From the NCBI RefSeq assembly GCF_003148685.1, contig NZ_QGGR01000040.1, forward strand, positions 1-64,000: a DNA stretch of 64,000 nt. The letters run 5' to 3'. A program made the translations under genes and the position numbers. Positions 38,848 to 48,410 of the stretch are shown here, piece after piece. The notes beneath the pieces were generated by a model, which saw only the letters and a list, made by a program, of their open reading frames with translations, was not told the origin of the DNA and searched no databases. The stretch is from Actinoplanes xinjiangensis (lineage in GTDB: Bacteria > Actinomycetota > Actinomycetes > Mycobacteriales > Micromonosporaceae). Positions within the stretch are counted from its first letter, which is position 1, and every line of letters starts with the position of its first letter.

Positions 38848-39360
38848 TCATTCTTCGTCGGTCGGCCCCGGCGCCTCGGGCTCGGTCTGCTCGGCCGTCG
38901 GCGCCTGGCGGTCGAGGCGCAGCGCGTCCAGCCGGGCCTGCGCACGCTGCACCGCATCCCGGGACCGGGCCAGCAACGCCTCGCTGCGGTCGATCCGGGC
39001 GACCTCACGGGCGAACGCTCCCTGGATCCGCTCGATCGGATCAGGTTGCGCGGTCTCCTCGTCGCCGTCCCGCACCTGGCGTTCGTCCAGCAGCCGCTCA
39101 CGGACGCTGGCGTTCGCCTCCCGCCCGTCAGCGATGGTCTCCCGCTCGTCGGCCCGGCGACCGCGTTGCTCCGCCGCGACCTCCCGCTCGGCGACCAGGC
39201 GCTCCCGCTCCTCGATCACCCGCCGGCGTGCGGCCAGCGCCGTCTCCAGCGTGGCGAGCCGCTGCTCCCGGGCGTCCAGCAGGCGCTCGCGGGCATCGAG
39301 CCTCTGCTCCCGCTCGTTCAGGAAACGGTCGCGCTCGTTCCAGCGGTCATCGGGAAACAC
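38848..39360 (-). CDS. Coiled-coil protein with heptad-like repeats
   Basis: 170 residues. From residue ~8 to ~90 it consists of tandem Arg/Glu-rich 7-residue units (REQRLDARERLLDAREQRL and similar), a continuous charged helix. A second helical segment at ~115-150 (RIDRSEALLARSRDAVQRA) is followed by an acidic Pro/Glu tail. Resembles other actinobacterial 'RERLLDARE' coiled-coil proteins near ANTAR genes. Function unknown; the charge pattern suits a scaffold or oligomeriser. Confidence 0.75.
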   Translation of the reverse strand: MFPDDRWNERDRFLNEREQRLDARERLLDAREQRLATLETALAARRRVIEERERLVAEREVAAEQRGRRADERETIADGREANASVRERLLDERQVRDGDEETAQPDPIERIQGAFAREVARIDRSEALLARSRDAVQRAQARLDALRLDRQAPTAEQTEPEAPGPTDEE

Positions 39361-39423
39361 GCATTGATCGTAAGTCCGTCGGCCCGCCCACGACGCCCAG
39401 CCCCTCCGGCGCGGCCGGTCGGG

Positions 39424-40134
39424 TCATCGAGGGCCCAGATTCCGGGTGATCAGGGTGCTCGCCGCCTCCAGCAGGGAGACACGATTGTCGGCGGCGTGCA
39501 GGCGGAGCGACAGGTAGGCGCCGGCACCGTCGACCCGCGCGCCGAGGGTGATCATGTCGAGTGCGAGTTGGATGGTGGCTCGTACCGCGAGTGCCTCCGC
39601 GAAACCCGCCACGAGTTCCTCACCGCCCTCGTCCAGCGGTCTGAGGCTCTCGCGGTCGGGCCAGGACAGTTCCGGGTCGTAGGCCACGCAGAGTCCGGCG
39701 GTCATCGGCGCCATCGCGGCCGGATCACGGCCGTACAGGTCGAGGGTGGCGACCGCCGTACCGCCGCCGGTGAACACCGGCACCGACACGATGCTCATGC
39801 CCATGCCCGCGGCGGTCTCCCGGAATCGGGGCCAGGTGATCGTCGTCGTGGGCCTGCCGGTGGGCGACGGCGCGTCGCCGCCGACGTGGGGCACCGCGTC
39901 CTCGACCGCATCGACGAGCCGGGAATCGGTGGCCACGGCGCAGCAGCCGTCGTCCGGCCGGGCCGCGATGGCGGCGTAGTCGACCGCATCGATGCGGTCG
40001 GCGGCCAGGTGGGCGAGGCCGTCGAGCCGGTCACCGATGTCGGGCATGTCGTCCGGTGTCTCGGCGAGTGACACGAGTGCCTGCGCCAACGGGCGCGGCG
40101 CGCCGGCCGGGTTCTGAGCCCATGGAGATGCCAT
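39424..40134 (-). CDS. GAF/ANTAR-type regulator (degenerate)
   Basis: 236 residues. Opening PLAQALVSLAETPDDMPDI and the GAF-like core (VDYAAIAARPDDGCCAVATD, LDLYGRDPAAM) are paralogous to the protein at 27208. The ANTAR-like end (EALAVRATIQLALDMITLGA, AYLSLRLHAADNRVSLLEA) has lost the usual AKG motif, so RNA binding may be altered. ATG at 40134 has GGAGGAG seven bases upstream; a GTGT-N15-GGGTAC promoter precedes. Confidence 0.8.
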   Translation of the reverse strand: MASPWAQNPAGAPRPLAQALVSLAETPDDMPDIGDRLDGLAHLAADRIDAVDYAAIAARPDDGCCAVATDSRLVDAVEDAVPHVGGDAPSPTGRPTTTITWPRFRETAAGMGMSIVSVPVFTGGGTAVATLDLYGRDPAAMAPMTAGLCVAYDPELSWPDRESLRPLDEGGEELVAGFAEALAVRATIQLALDMITLGARVDGAGAYLSLRLHAADNRVSLLEAASTLITRNLGPR

Positions 40135-40178
40135 CAGACGCTCCTCCCCGTCTTCGGTCGTCTGGTGAAGCCATGGAC

Positions 40179-40203
40179 GTACCCCGGCGGGCGGAATCCA
40201 CAC
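40179..40203 (-). promoter_or_regulatory. Probable SigB/SigF-type promoter
   Basis: On the minus strand GTGT (40203-40200), 15-base spacer, GGGTAC (40184-40179), 45 bp before the ATG at 40134. Confidence 0.45.
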
Positions 40204-40251
40204 GACTTCGTGTCTCTCCCGTCACGCGTGCCGCGTCGGGAGCGGACGATG

Positions 40252-41808
<1,557 letters not shown>

Positions 41809-41847
41809 AGGTGCACCGTACGCGAGACTCCGGCCGGGCCCAACGCG

Positions 41848-43455
41848 TCACTCCCCCGCCCGAACCGTCCCGCCGGCACCGGCGCCGTGGGCGCTGACGA
41901 TCCGGTCGCGGCCACCGGCTTTCGACTGGTAGAGGTACGTGTCAGCCTCGCGCAGCATGTCGGCCGCGGTGCCGTGGCCGTGCGGCGAGATGCTGACCCC
42001 GATGCTCGTCGTGACCGGCAGGTCGCCGGTGATCGGCCGCCAGTCGTGCCGGCGGATCGTCTGGCACAGGCGGGTCATCTCCTCGACGGCGTCCCGGCCG
42101 TCGACACCCGGCATCACGAACAGGAACTCCTCGCCGCCCAGCCGTGCCCCGAACGCGGCGTCGATCATCTGGGCGCGGGCGGTGAGCATCTCGGCCACCT
42201 GGCGCAGCACACGGTCGCCGGCCTCGTGGGAGCAGGTGTCGTTGATGCGCTTGAAGTGGTCGAGGTCGAGGAGGGCCACCGACACCGGGGTGCCGTTCTC
42301 GGCGGCACGCTGCAACAGCACCGGGAGCTCGGTGTCGACGAACCGCCGGTTGTAGAGCCCGGTGAGCGGGTCGCGCATGGCGAGTTCCCGGGCCTCCTCG
42401 GTCTCGTACATCACCGCGAGGATGCGGGCCCGCGCGTCGCGCTGCGCCGAGTGCAGCCGCATCGTCGCGTCGTGGAAGTCCTGGTGTGCCCGGAACGCCT
42501 CCTCGAAGCGGCCGGCCGAGGCGAGCAGGTCGGCCCTCACCCGTTGCGCGTCCACGTCGACCGATGCCAGGCCCCGTTCGGCACACAGGTCCCGGCAGCG
42601 GCGCAGAGCCGCGGCCGCCCGGTCGAGACGGCCGGCCCTGCGGTAGGCCTCAGCCAGCGTCACCAGGCAGCTGGCGACGGAGTTCGCTTCCTCGTACTGA
42701 TTGTCGTAGGCCTTGTCCGAAGGTTTGAGGATGGCGATCGCCTCGGCGAGACGGCCGGTGGCCACCCAGACCTTCGCGACGGTGTCCCGGGTGCTGTCGT
42801 CCAGCGTGAGCCCGTGCTCCTCGAAGAGGCCGAGCAGGCGTTCGGCCGCCGAGGTGGCCGCCGCGTACTCGCCCGCCTGGCACTCGGTGTAGGCCAGGTT
42901 GTTCAGGATGATCAGCCGCGCCTGGACCTCCAACGGCCCGGCGGCGAGCCGCTCCGCCTCCGCGTAGCGGGCCCGGGCCGCGAGGAAGTCCCCGGTATCC
43001 CCGTAGGCGTCGGCCAGCCCCATGACGCAGCGGGTACGCAGCATGGTGGAGGCCGGCGGCGTCATCGCGTTCATCGACTCCATCGCGCGCACCGCGTGTT
43101 CCAGGGTGCTGGTGGGATCGCCGAGCTGGCCGAACAGCATCGACAGGTACCAGTGGCTGAGGGTCAGCAGGCGGGGGTGCCGGTGGGCGGCGGCCCATGC
43201 GTGGACGTCGTGCAGGATGCGGCCGGCGGCCGGCAGATCACCCTGACGGCCCAGCATGTCGGCTTCGATCAGCCGGCTCCGCTGCCACAGGTCCTCGCGG
43301 TCGAGACGCCGGGCCAGGGCCTGGACATGACCCATCCGTACGATCAGGTCGAAGGGGTCGTGGTCGTGGCGGGGCCGTTCCTCGATCGCCTCGATCTCGG
43401 CCGCCAACTGCTCGCCCGTGGCCTCAGCCCGGCTGAGTCCTGCCTGCACCACCAT
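41848..43455 (-). CDS. Diguanylate cyclase with TPR-like N-terminal region
   Basis: 535 residues. Residues ~40-345 are TPR-like helical repeats (LSMLFGQLGDPTSTLEHAV, YGDTGDFLAARARYAEAER). A GGDEF domain follows at ~370-525 with DPLTGLYNRRFV and the active site ARLGGEEFLFV, so it should make c-di-GMP. The RxxD product-inhibition site expected five residues before GGEEF is absent (AAFGA). Soluble. Located 40 bp downstream of the substrate-binding-protein gene on the same strand. Confidence 0.92.
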   Translation of the reverse strand: MVVQAGLSRAEATGEQLAAEIEAIEERPRHDHDPFDLIVRMGHVQALARRLDREDLWQRSRLIEADMLGRQGDLPAAGRILHDVHAWAAAHRHPRLLTLSHWYLSMLFGQLGDPTSTLEHAVRAMESMNAMTPPASTMLRTRCVMGLADAYGDTGDFLAARARYAEAERLAAGPLEVQARLIILNNLAYTECQAGEYAAATSAAERLLGLFEEHGLTLDDSTRDTVAKVWVATGRLAEAIAILKPSDKAYDNQYEEANSVASCLVTLAEAYRRAGRLDRAAAALRRCRDLCAERGLASVDVDAQRVRADLLASAGRFEEAFRAHQDFHDATMRLHSAQRDARARILAVMYETEEARELAMRDPLTGLYNRRFVDTELPVLLQRAAENGTPVSVALLDLDHFKRINDTCSHEAGDRVLRQVAEMLTARAQMIDAAFGARLGGEEFLFVMPGVDGRDAVEEMTRLCQTIRRHDWRPITGDLPVTTSIGVSISPHGHGTAADMLREADTYLYQSKAGGRDRIVSAHGAGAGGTVRAGE

Positions 43456-43495
43456 GCGGCTACCATCGGCCGGCGCCGGCCGTTCATGACGGGTT

Positions 43496-44341
43496 TCAGG
43501 CGCCGCCGTTGACCGCCCCGGTACGCAGCGCGCCTTCCTTGACCTTCCACTTGTCGAGCAGGGCGTCGTAGGTGCCGTCGTTGATCAGTGAGTACAGCGC
43601 CGTCTGCACGGCCGTGGTCAGCGCCTTGCGGTCCTTGGCGACGCCGATGCCGTACGGGATGGCCTCGATCTGCGGTCCGGACAGCTCCAGCGCCGGCATC
43701 TTCTCGACGTCGAGCGCCGCGATCGGGAAGTCGTTGAGCGCGGCGTCGGCCTTCTTGGCGGCCACGTCCGCGGAGGGCCGGGAGCTGAGCACGACGGTCA
43801 GGCCCTTGCGGCCGCAGGCGTCCTGCTGGGCGCGGGCCATGTCGACGAAGACGGTGTCCGGCTGGGCGGCGACCCGGCGCCCGCACAACCCGGCCATGCC
43901 CCCGATGTCACCGGCGCCCTTGGGTACGACGATGGACGTACCCGCGTTGAGGTAGTCGACGAAGTCGGCCTTCTCCTGCCGCTGCGACCGGTCGAACATC
44001 GAGGAGATCGAGAAGTCGATCTCGTGTTTCTGCACCTGGTCGAGCAGTTCGCCGAACGGTACGTTGCGCCATTCGATGGTGAGCCCGAGCCGGCCGGCGA
44101 TCGCCTCGGCGATGTCGACGTCCAGGCCGGTGAAGGCGGAGCCCTTCATGAACGTCATCGGCTCGAACGTGGGATCGGTGCCACCGGTCAGGCTGCCGCG
44201 CTGCGCGATGTCCGCGGGCAGGGCGGCACGTGCCTCGGCGAGCCGGTCGACGGGCACACCGGTGTCGTCCTGCGATGCCGTGCACCCGCCGGCACCCAGC
44301 ATCGCGACCGCGACCGCGGCCGCCAGGAAGCCGATCCGCAT
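43496..44341 (-). CDS. Amino-acid-type substrate-binding lipoprotein
   Basis: 281 residues. Lipobox LGAGGC gives Cys20 as lipidation site. The body is a family-3 solute-binding protein (GSLTGGTDPTFEPMTFM, FTGLDVDIAEAIAGRLGL, DFSISSMFDRSQRQEKADF). No ABC permease or ATPase is beside it; the neighbouring diguanylate cyclase and divergent chemoreceptor suggest a sensing rather than a transport role (inference). Confidence 0.9.
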   Translation of the reverse strand: MRIGFLAAAVAVAMLGAGGCTASQDDTGVPVDRLAEARAALPADIAQRGSLTGGTDPTFEPMTFMKGSAFTGLDVDIAEAIAGRLGLTIEWRNVPFGELLDQVQKHEIDFSISSMFDRSQRQEKADFVDYLNAGTSIVVPKGAGDIGGMAGLCGRRVAAQPDTVFVDMARAQQDACGRKGLTVVLSSRPSADVAAKKADAALNDFPIAALDVEKMPALELSGPQIEAIPYGIGVAKDRKALTTAVQTALYSLINDGTYDALLDKWKVKEGALRTGAVNGGA

Positions 44342-44417
44342 GACGACCTCTCACCACTTTTAACCAAATTCTCCTTTTTGTACGGCCAGACACTACCGTG
44401 CATCAGAGGAGGAAGCC

Positions 44418-45992
44418 GTGACCTTCACCATTCGGCGCCAGATCGCCGCACTCGCCGCAGCCGGTTTCGTGCTGGTCATCGTGGCCGGGGCGATCGGATA
44501 CCGGGGCACCTGGGCCATCGCCGACGAGCAGGCCACCGCCCGCAAGGCCGCTTCGGCGCTCACCGCCGCCCAGTCGGTCGACAAGGCACGGGCTCTGTTC
44601 CGCGGCAACATCCTCGCCACCCTGGTGACCAACAACGCCACCGAACGTCAGACCGTCCTCGACCTGCTCGGCGAGAACGTCGCCCAGGCCCGCGCCGGTA
44701 TCGACGACGTGATCCGCTACCTGCCGGAGGTCCGCCCGGCAGCCGACGCGGTCCTGCCGGTCCTGGACGAGCTGATCGCCTCCGGCCAGCGCATCGTCAC
44801 CCTGGCCAGCCGGGTGGCGTCCGATCCGACCCGCAAGGCGGCGCTCGCCGCGCGCCCGGCCTACGACACCGTCGACGCCAAGGCCGCCGACGCTCTCGGC
44901 GATCTCACCGGGGCGATCACGCTGCGGGTCGGGCAGGCGTACGAACACGCGACCTCGGTGGCCCGCAACGCCCAGACCCTGACCGTGATCATCTGCGCCC
45001 TGGCGGCCCTGCTTCTGGGTGGATCCGCGCTCATGCTGGCCCGCCGGATCGCCCGCCGGATGAACCACAGCCTGACCGCGGCGCGGTCCATCGCCGAGTA
45101 CGACCTGACCGCCGACGCCTCGCTGCCCGGCGGTGACGAACTCGCGCAACTCGGCGCCAGCCTGAACGCCATCGTCGGGTCGCTGCGTACCGCGATGGTG
45201 GAGATCGGCGGCAACGCCAACTCGGTGGCCGCCGCCTCGGAGCAGTTGACCGCCACCAGCCGGCAGCTGGCGCAGGGTGCCGGTACCGCGTCCGCCGAAG
45301 CCGACCGCGCCCGCACCGAGATCAGCCGGGTCACCACCAGTGTCAGCGAGGCGACCGAGGCGGCCCACGGCCTCGAGTCGTCGATCCGCGAGATCACCGC
45401 GGCGGTCAGTGAAGCCGCCGCCGTGGCCCGGGAGGCCGTCGACCTCGCCGAGACCACCAACCAGACCATCGAGCGCCTGCGCAGCTCCAGTGACGAGGTC
45501 TCCGCCGTGGTCAGCATCATCACGGCCATCGCCGAGCAGACCAACCTGCTGGCCCTCAACGCCACCATCGAGGCGGCCCGTGCCGGTGAACACGGCAAGG
45601 GTTTCGCCGTGGTCGCCGGCGAGGTGAAGGATCTGTCCCAGGAGACGGCCTCGGCCACCGGCGACATCTCCCAGAAGGTCGCGGCCATGCAGCGCGACAC
45701 CACCGGCGCCTTCGACGCCATCAACCGCATCAGTCAGGTCATCGACCGGATCGATCAACTGCAACAGTCGATCACCCACGCCGTGGCGAACCAGACCCAC
45801 GCCACCGGCCAGATCGTCACCAGCGTCAACACCGCGGTCCGCTCCGCCAGCGGCGTGGGCGGCTCGATCGACAGCGTCGCCGAGGCCACCACGGTGACCC
45901 ACCAGGCAGCCGGCCAGACCGAGTCCGCCGCCACCGAACTGGCCCAGCTCTCCCATCAGCTCCGGCTGGTCTCCGACCGGTTCCGTCATTGA
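44418..45992 (+). CDS. Methyl-accepting chemotaxis protein
   Basis: 524 residues. TM1 ~10-35, a helical extracytoplasmic domain, TM2 ~188-210, HAMP, and the signalling domain with the hallmark EQTNLLALNATIEAARAGE (~372-390). Transduces an external cue to CheA/CheW, which are not in the window. GTG start with GAGGAGG upstream. Divergent from the binding-protein gene with a 76-bp AT-richer spacer, so the two may share a ligand. Presence implies flagellar or zoospore motility. Confidence 0.94.
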   Translation: MTFTIRRQIAALAAAGFVLVIVAGAIGYRGTWAIADEQATARKAASALTAAQSVDKARALFRGNILATLVTNNATERQTVLDLLGENVAQARAGIDDVIRYLPEVRPAADAVLPVLDELIASGQRIVTLASRVASDPTRKAALAARPAYDTVDAKAADALGDLTGAITLRVGQAYEHATSVARNAQTLTVIICALAALLLGGSALMLARRIARRMNHSLTAARSIAEYDLTADASLPGGDELAQLGASLNAIVGSLRTAMVEIGGNANSVAAASEQLTATSRQLAQGAGTASAEADRARTEISRVTTSVSEATEAAHGLESSIREITAAVSEAAAVAREAVDLAETTNQTIERLRSSSDEVSAVVSIITAIAEQTNLLALNATIEAARAGEHGKGFAVVAGEVKDLSQETASATGDISQKVAAMQRDTTGAFDAINRISQVIDRIDQLQQSITHAVANQTHATGQIVTSVNTAVRSASGVGGSIDSVAEATTVTHQAAGQTESAATELAQLSHQLRLVSDRFRH

Positions 45993-46109
45993 CCCGGCGG
46001 CGCCTGAACTAAAGATTCGCTCAATTACGAGCGGCACCGCGGTGGAATAGGCGCGTTCATCGACATTCTGTCCATACGGAAGATGTGCGCGACCGGATGG
46101 AGAAACCCG

Positions 46110-46574
46110 ATGAAGCTGGTACGAGAATCCCGTTCCGCCATCGCGGTGGTGGAGTCCGGCCGCACGCCCGCATTCCGGCGGATCACCGGGCGCCGCTCCA
46201 CCGCGACGTTCCTGGCCCTGGCCACCGGTCTCGGACTGGCGCTCTCCGGCTGCAGCTCCGACGCCGACGTGGCCTCGGAGAACCTGTCCCAGGCCGCGGA
46301 AGACTTCAAGATCAACCGGCGGGTCGTGTTCTACAACGGCATCACCGACAGCTACATCCTCTCGATCGAGGGATTCTGTTCGGTGGAAACCGAGGAGAAC
46401 AACAAGCTCACGGTCACCTGCAAGGTGGGCAACGACTACAAGAAGCACTTTCTCGGCCGCTCGGACAACGTGACCTGGTTCGCGGAGCAGCTCAGTGCCG
46501 CGAATGTCAGCACCGATCACTACAAGGTGTTCTTCAAGCCGTCCTCGATCGTTCCGGACGTCGACGTCAAGTAG
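46110..46574 (+). CDS. Phage-type beta-sandwich lipoprotein
   Basis: 154 residues. Lipobox LALSGC (Cys48) after an unusually long N-region. The mature part (FKINRRVVFYNGITDSYIL, then CKVGNDYKKHFLGRSDNVT) matches the small beta-sandwich lipoprotein carried by many actinobacteriophages and their prophages. Those proteins usually have a short signal peptide starting near residue 30, so the first ~28 residues may be an added upstream segment. GGAGA lies eight bases before the ATG. No other phage gene is adjacent: a lone acquired gene or prophage remnant. Confidence 0.8.
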   Translation: MKLVRESRSAIAVVESGRTPAFRRITGRRSTATFLALATGLGLALSGCSSDADVASENLSQAAEDFKINRRVVFYNGITDSYILSIEGFCSVETEENNKLTVTCKVGNDYKKHFLGRSDNVTWFAEQLSAANVSTDHYKVFFKPSSIVPDVDVK

Positions 46575-46944
46575 GCGATTGCGGCGGCCTGCCGGCCGGT
46601 GCCGTCACCGTTCCCGTTCGGCGGCGGTCGCGGCACCACTGTCGCGCAGCCGCCCAGTGCAGGGGTGTCTCGGTATGCGGGCCGGTGAACCGGGCGTCGA
46701 CGTCCGCTCCGGCCCCGGCCAGCACGGCGACCGTGGTGGATCCGTTCGGATAGTGGCCCGGCCAGTCCGTGGCCACGTGCAACAGGGTCCGCGACGCGCC
46801 GCCGTCGTCGAGCCGGGCCGTGGCCAAAGCGGGGTTGTCGGCCAGCAGCCGCCGCAACGCCGCCAGGTCGCCGCCCCGGATCGCCTGCACCGCGGCGATC
46901 GCCAGCGGGTCTTCCGTGCCGAGCACCACCGAGCCGGTCGTCAC
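46567..46944 (-). pseudogene. Truncated ankyrin-repeat protein
   Basis: 125 codons from a GTG at 46944. Ankyrin repeats are clear (DLAALRRLLADNPALATARL, RTLLHVATDWPGHYPNGSTT, TETPLHWAAA), then the frame turns abruptly into a low-complexity Arg/Pro tail. Relatives of this family continue for about 100 more residues after TPLHWAA. The break falls within ~100 bp of the phage-type lipoprotein gene, whose 3' end it overlaps, suggesting a deletion or insertion event removed its 3' half. Confidence 0.65.
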
Positions 46945-46978
46945 GGGGCACACCCTAACCCGGCGGTGGCCCGGCCCG

Positions 46979-48223
46979 TCATCTGTTCGCGGGCGCAGCG
47001 GCTCCACTGTGTCCGGTCGGCTGCGCCGGCCGGCGCAGCCGGGTCTCGAGGGTGACCGCCACGACGGTGATGACCGCGACGACGGCGAGGGTGACCAGGG
47101 CGGGCAGCGCCGTGCCCAGCACAGCGACCGGGGCGACCAGCAGGGCCGCCACCGGCAGGGCCGGGTCGAGGCGGCCGGTGGTACGCCACCGGAAGGCCGC
47201 CTGGGCGAGCAGGTGCATGACGATGCCGCCGACCAGGGCGATCAGGGCGACACCCTTCAGGGGATCGGTCAGCGCGTGCGCCTGCTCGTCGCCGACGTAC
47301 TCGAGGGTCTTCTTCAGGCCCAGGGCGAGCAGCACGATCCCGGCGACCAGCGGCAGATGCAGGAAGCTGTAGGCATCGCGGGCCAGGCCGGCACGCTGCT
47401 GCCCGGTGACCGCGGCCAGGGCGTGCTCGCCGGCGGCCGCGCTGATCCCGAAATAGGCCCACCAGAGCCCGCCGGCCAGCGCCAGGCCGAGGGTGGAGGC
47501 CACCACGATCGGCCAGGAGATCGGCAGGCGGGCGACGCCGACACCGATCGCCACGATCGACTCGCCCAGGGCGATGATGACGATCAGGCCGTGCCGTTCG
47601 GCGAAGTGACCGGCGGACCGGATCCGCCAGCCCCGTGCCCCGCCGAAGTAGGTTCCGGCGTAGTCGACGGCCAGGGCGGCCACCCACAGCCAGGTCCGGG
47701 TCGCGCCCTCGGCCGCGCCGGCGGCCAGCAGCAGCGCCGTTCCGCCCAGCATGGCGGGGGTGAACCGCAGCAGCTGGCCACGGAGGCCGGCGTCGCCGCG
47801 CGACGAGACGTAGAACAGCAGCAGGTGCAGGGCACGGAAGGCGAAGTAGCAGACGGCCACGACGACGGGACCGGACAGGCCGCCGGGGGCGTCGTCGAAG
47901 GCCTCGGGGATGGTCAGGGCGAGGACGAACATCACCGCCATGGCCGCGAACATGCCGAACCGTGCAATGCCCTGGTCGGCCTGGACCAGGTTGGCCAGCC
48001 ACGCGTACCCGGTCCAGCTCCACCACAGCAGGGCGACCAGGAGCAGCCCCCTGAGCAGGCCGACGCCGCTGAGCTGGGCGGCCATCGTGGCGGTGACCTG
48101 CGTCAGCGCGAAGACGAACACCAGGTCGAAGAAGAGTTCCAGCGGCGAGACGGCACCGGCTTCGGTCCGAGGTCGCACCGGTGGGTGTGCCCGGTCGCCG
48201 ACGGCGTCGTGGTGCTGGCTCAC
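46979..48223 (-). CDS. Low temperature requirement protein A (LtrA) family membrane protein
   Basis: 414 residues with about 11 membrane helices. Family motifs SPLELFFDLVFVFALTQV near the N-terminus and ERHGLIVIIALGESIVAIG in the middle are intact. Function is not well defined; named for growth at low temperature in Listeria. GTG at 48223 has AGGAGG six bases upstream; longer in-frame starts give an unlikely N-terminus. Confidence 0.9.
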   Translation of the reverse strand: MSQHHDAVGDRAHPPVRPRTEAGAVSPLELFFDLVFVFALTQVTATMAAQLSGVGLLRGLLLVALLWWSWTGYAWLANLVQADQGIARFGMFAAMAVMFVLALTIPEAFDDAPGGLSGPVVVAVCYFAFRALHLLLFYVSSRGDAGLRGQLLRFTPAMLGGTALLLAAGAAEGATRTWLWVAALAVDYAGTYFGGARGWRIRSAGHFAERHGLIVIIALGESIVAIGVGVARLPISWPIVVASTLGLALAGGLWWAYFGISAAAGEHALAAVTGQQRAGLARDAYSFLHLPLVAGIVLLALGLKKTLEYVGDEQAHALTDPLKGVALIALVGGIVMHLLAQAAFRWRTTGRLDPALPVAALLVAPVAVLGTALPALVTLAVVAVITVVAVTLETRLRRPAQPTGHSGAAAPANR

Positions 48224-48358
48224 TGGGCGCCTCCTGGGGTGACGGGCCGCGGTCTGCGCGGCGCCACCATGTAAGCATGTAATCACCGTCGGCGGTGTCC
48301 CTGTCACCGGCTCGTGGCGGCGGGCCGTCAGGTGTCAACACCATCACCAGTGTAATTT

Positions 48359-48373
48359 TGCACTCTCAGTGCA
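48359..48373. promoter_or_regulatory. Palindromic operator before the DUF2855 gene
   Basis: TGCACT-CTC-AGTGCA, perfect 6-bp arms, directly upstream of a possible -35 (TTGTAG, 48375-48380). Located in the 187-bp region between divergent ltrA-like and DUF2855 genes. Confidence 0.5.
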
Positions 48374-48374
48374 C

Positions 48375-48403
48375 TTGTAGGCCCCCAGCAGGCGACATAC
48401 GGT
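48375..48403 (+). promoter_or_regulatory. Candidate promoter of the DUF2855 gene, leaderless geometry
   Basis: TTGTAG (48375-48380), 17-base spacer, TACGGT (48398-48403), seven bases before the ATG at 48411. Confidence 0.4.
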
Positions 48404-48410
48404 CTGATCC

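Noticed and set aside
44342..44417. WhiG/FliA-type promoter before the chemoreceptor gene
   Set aside because: The AT-rich spacer has no acceptable TAAA-N15-GCCGATAA match on either strand.
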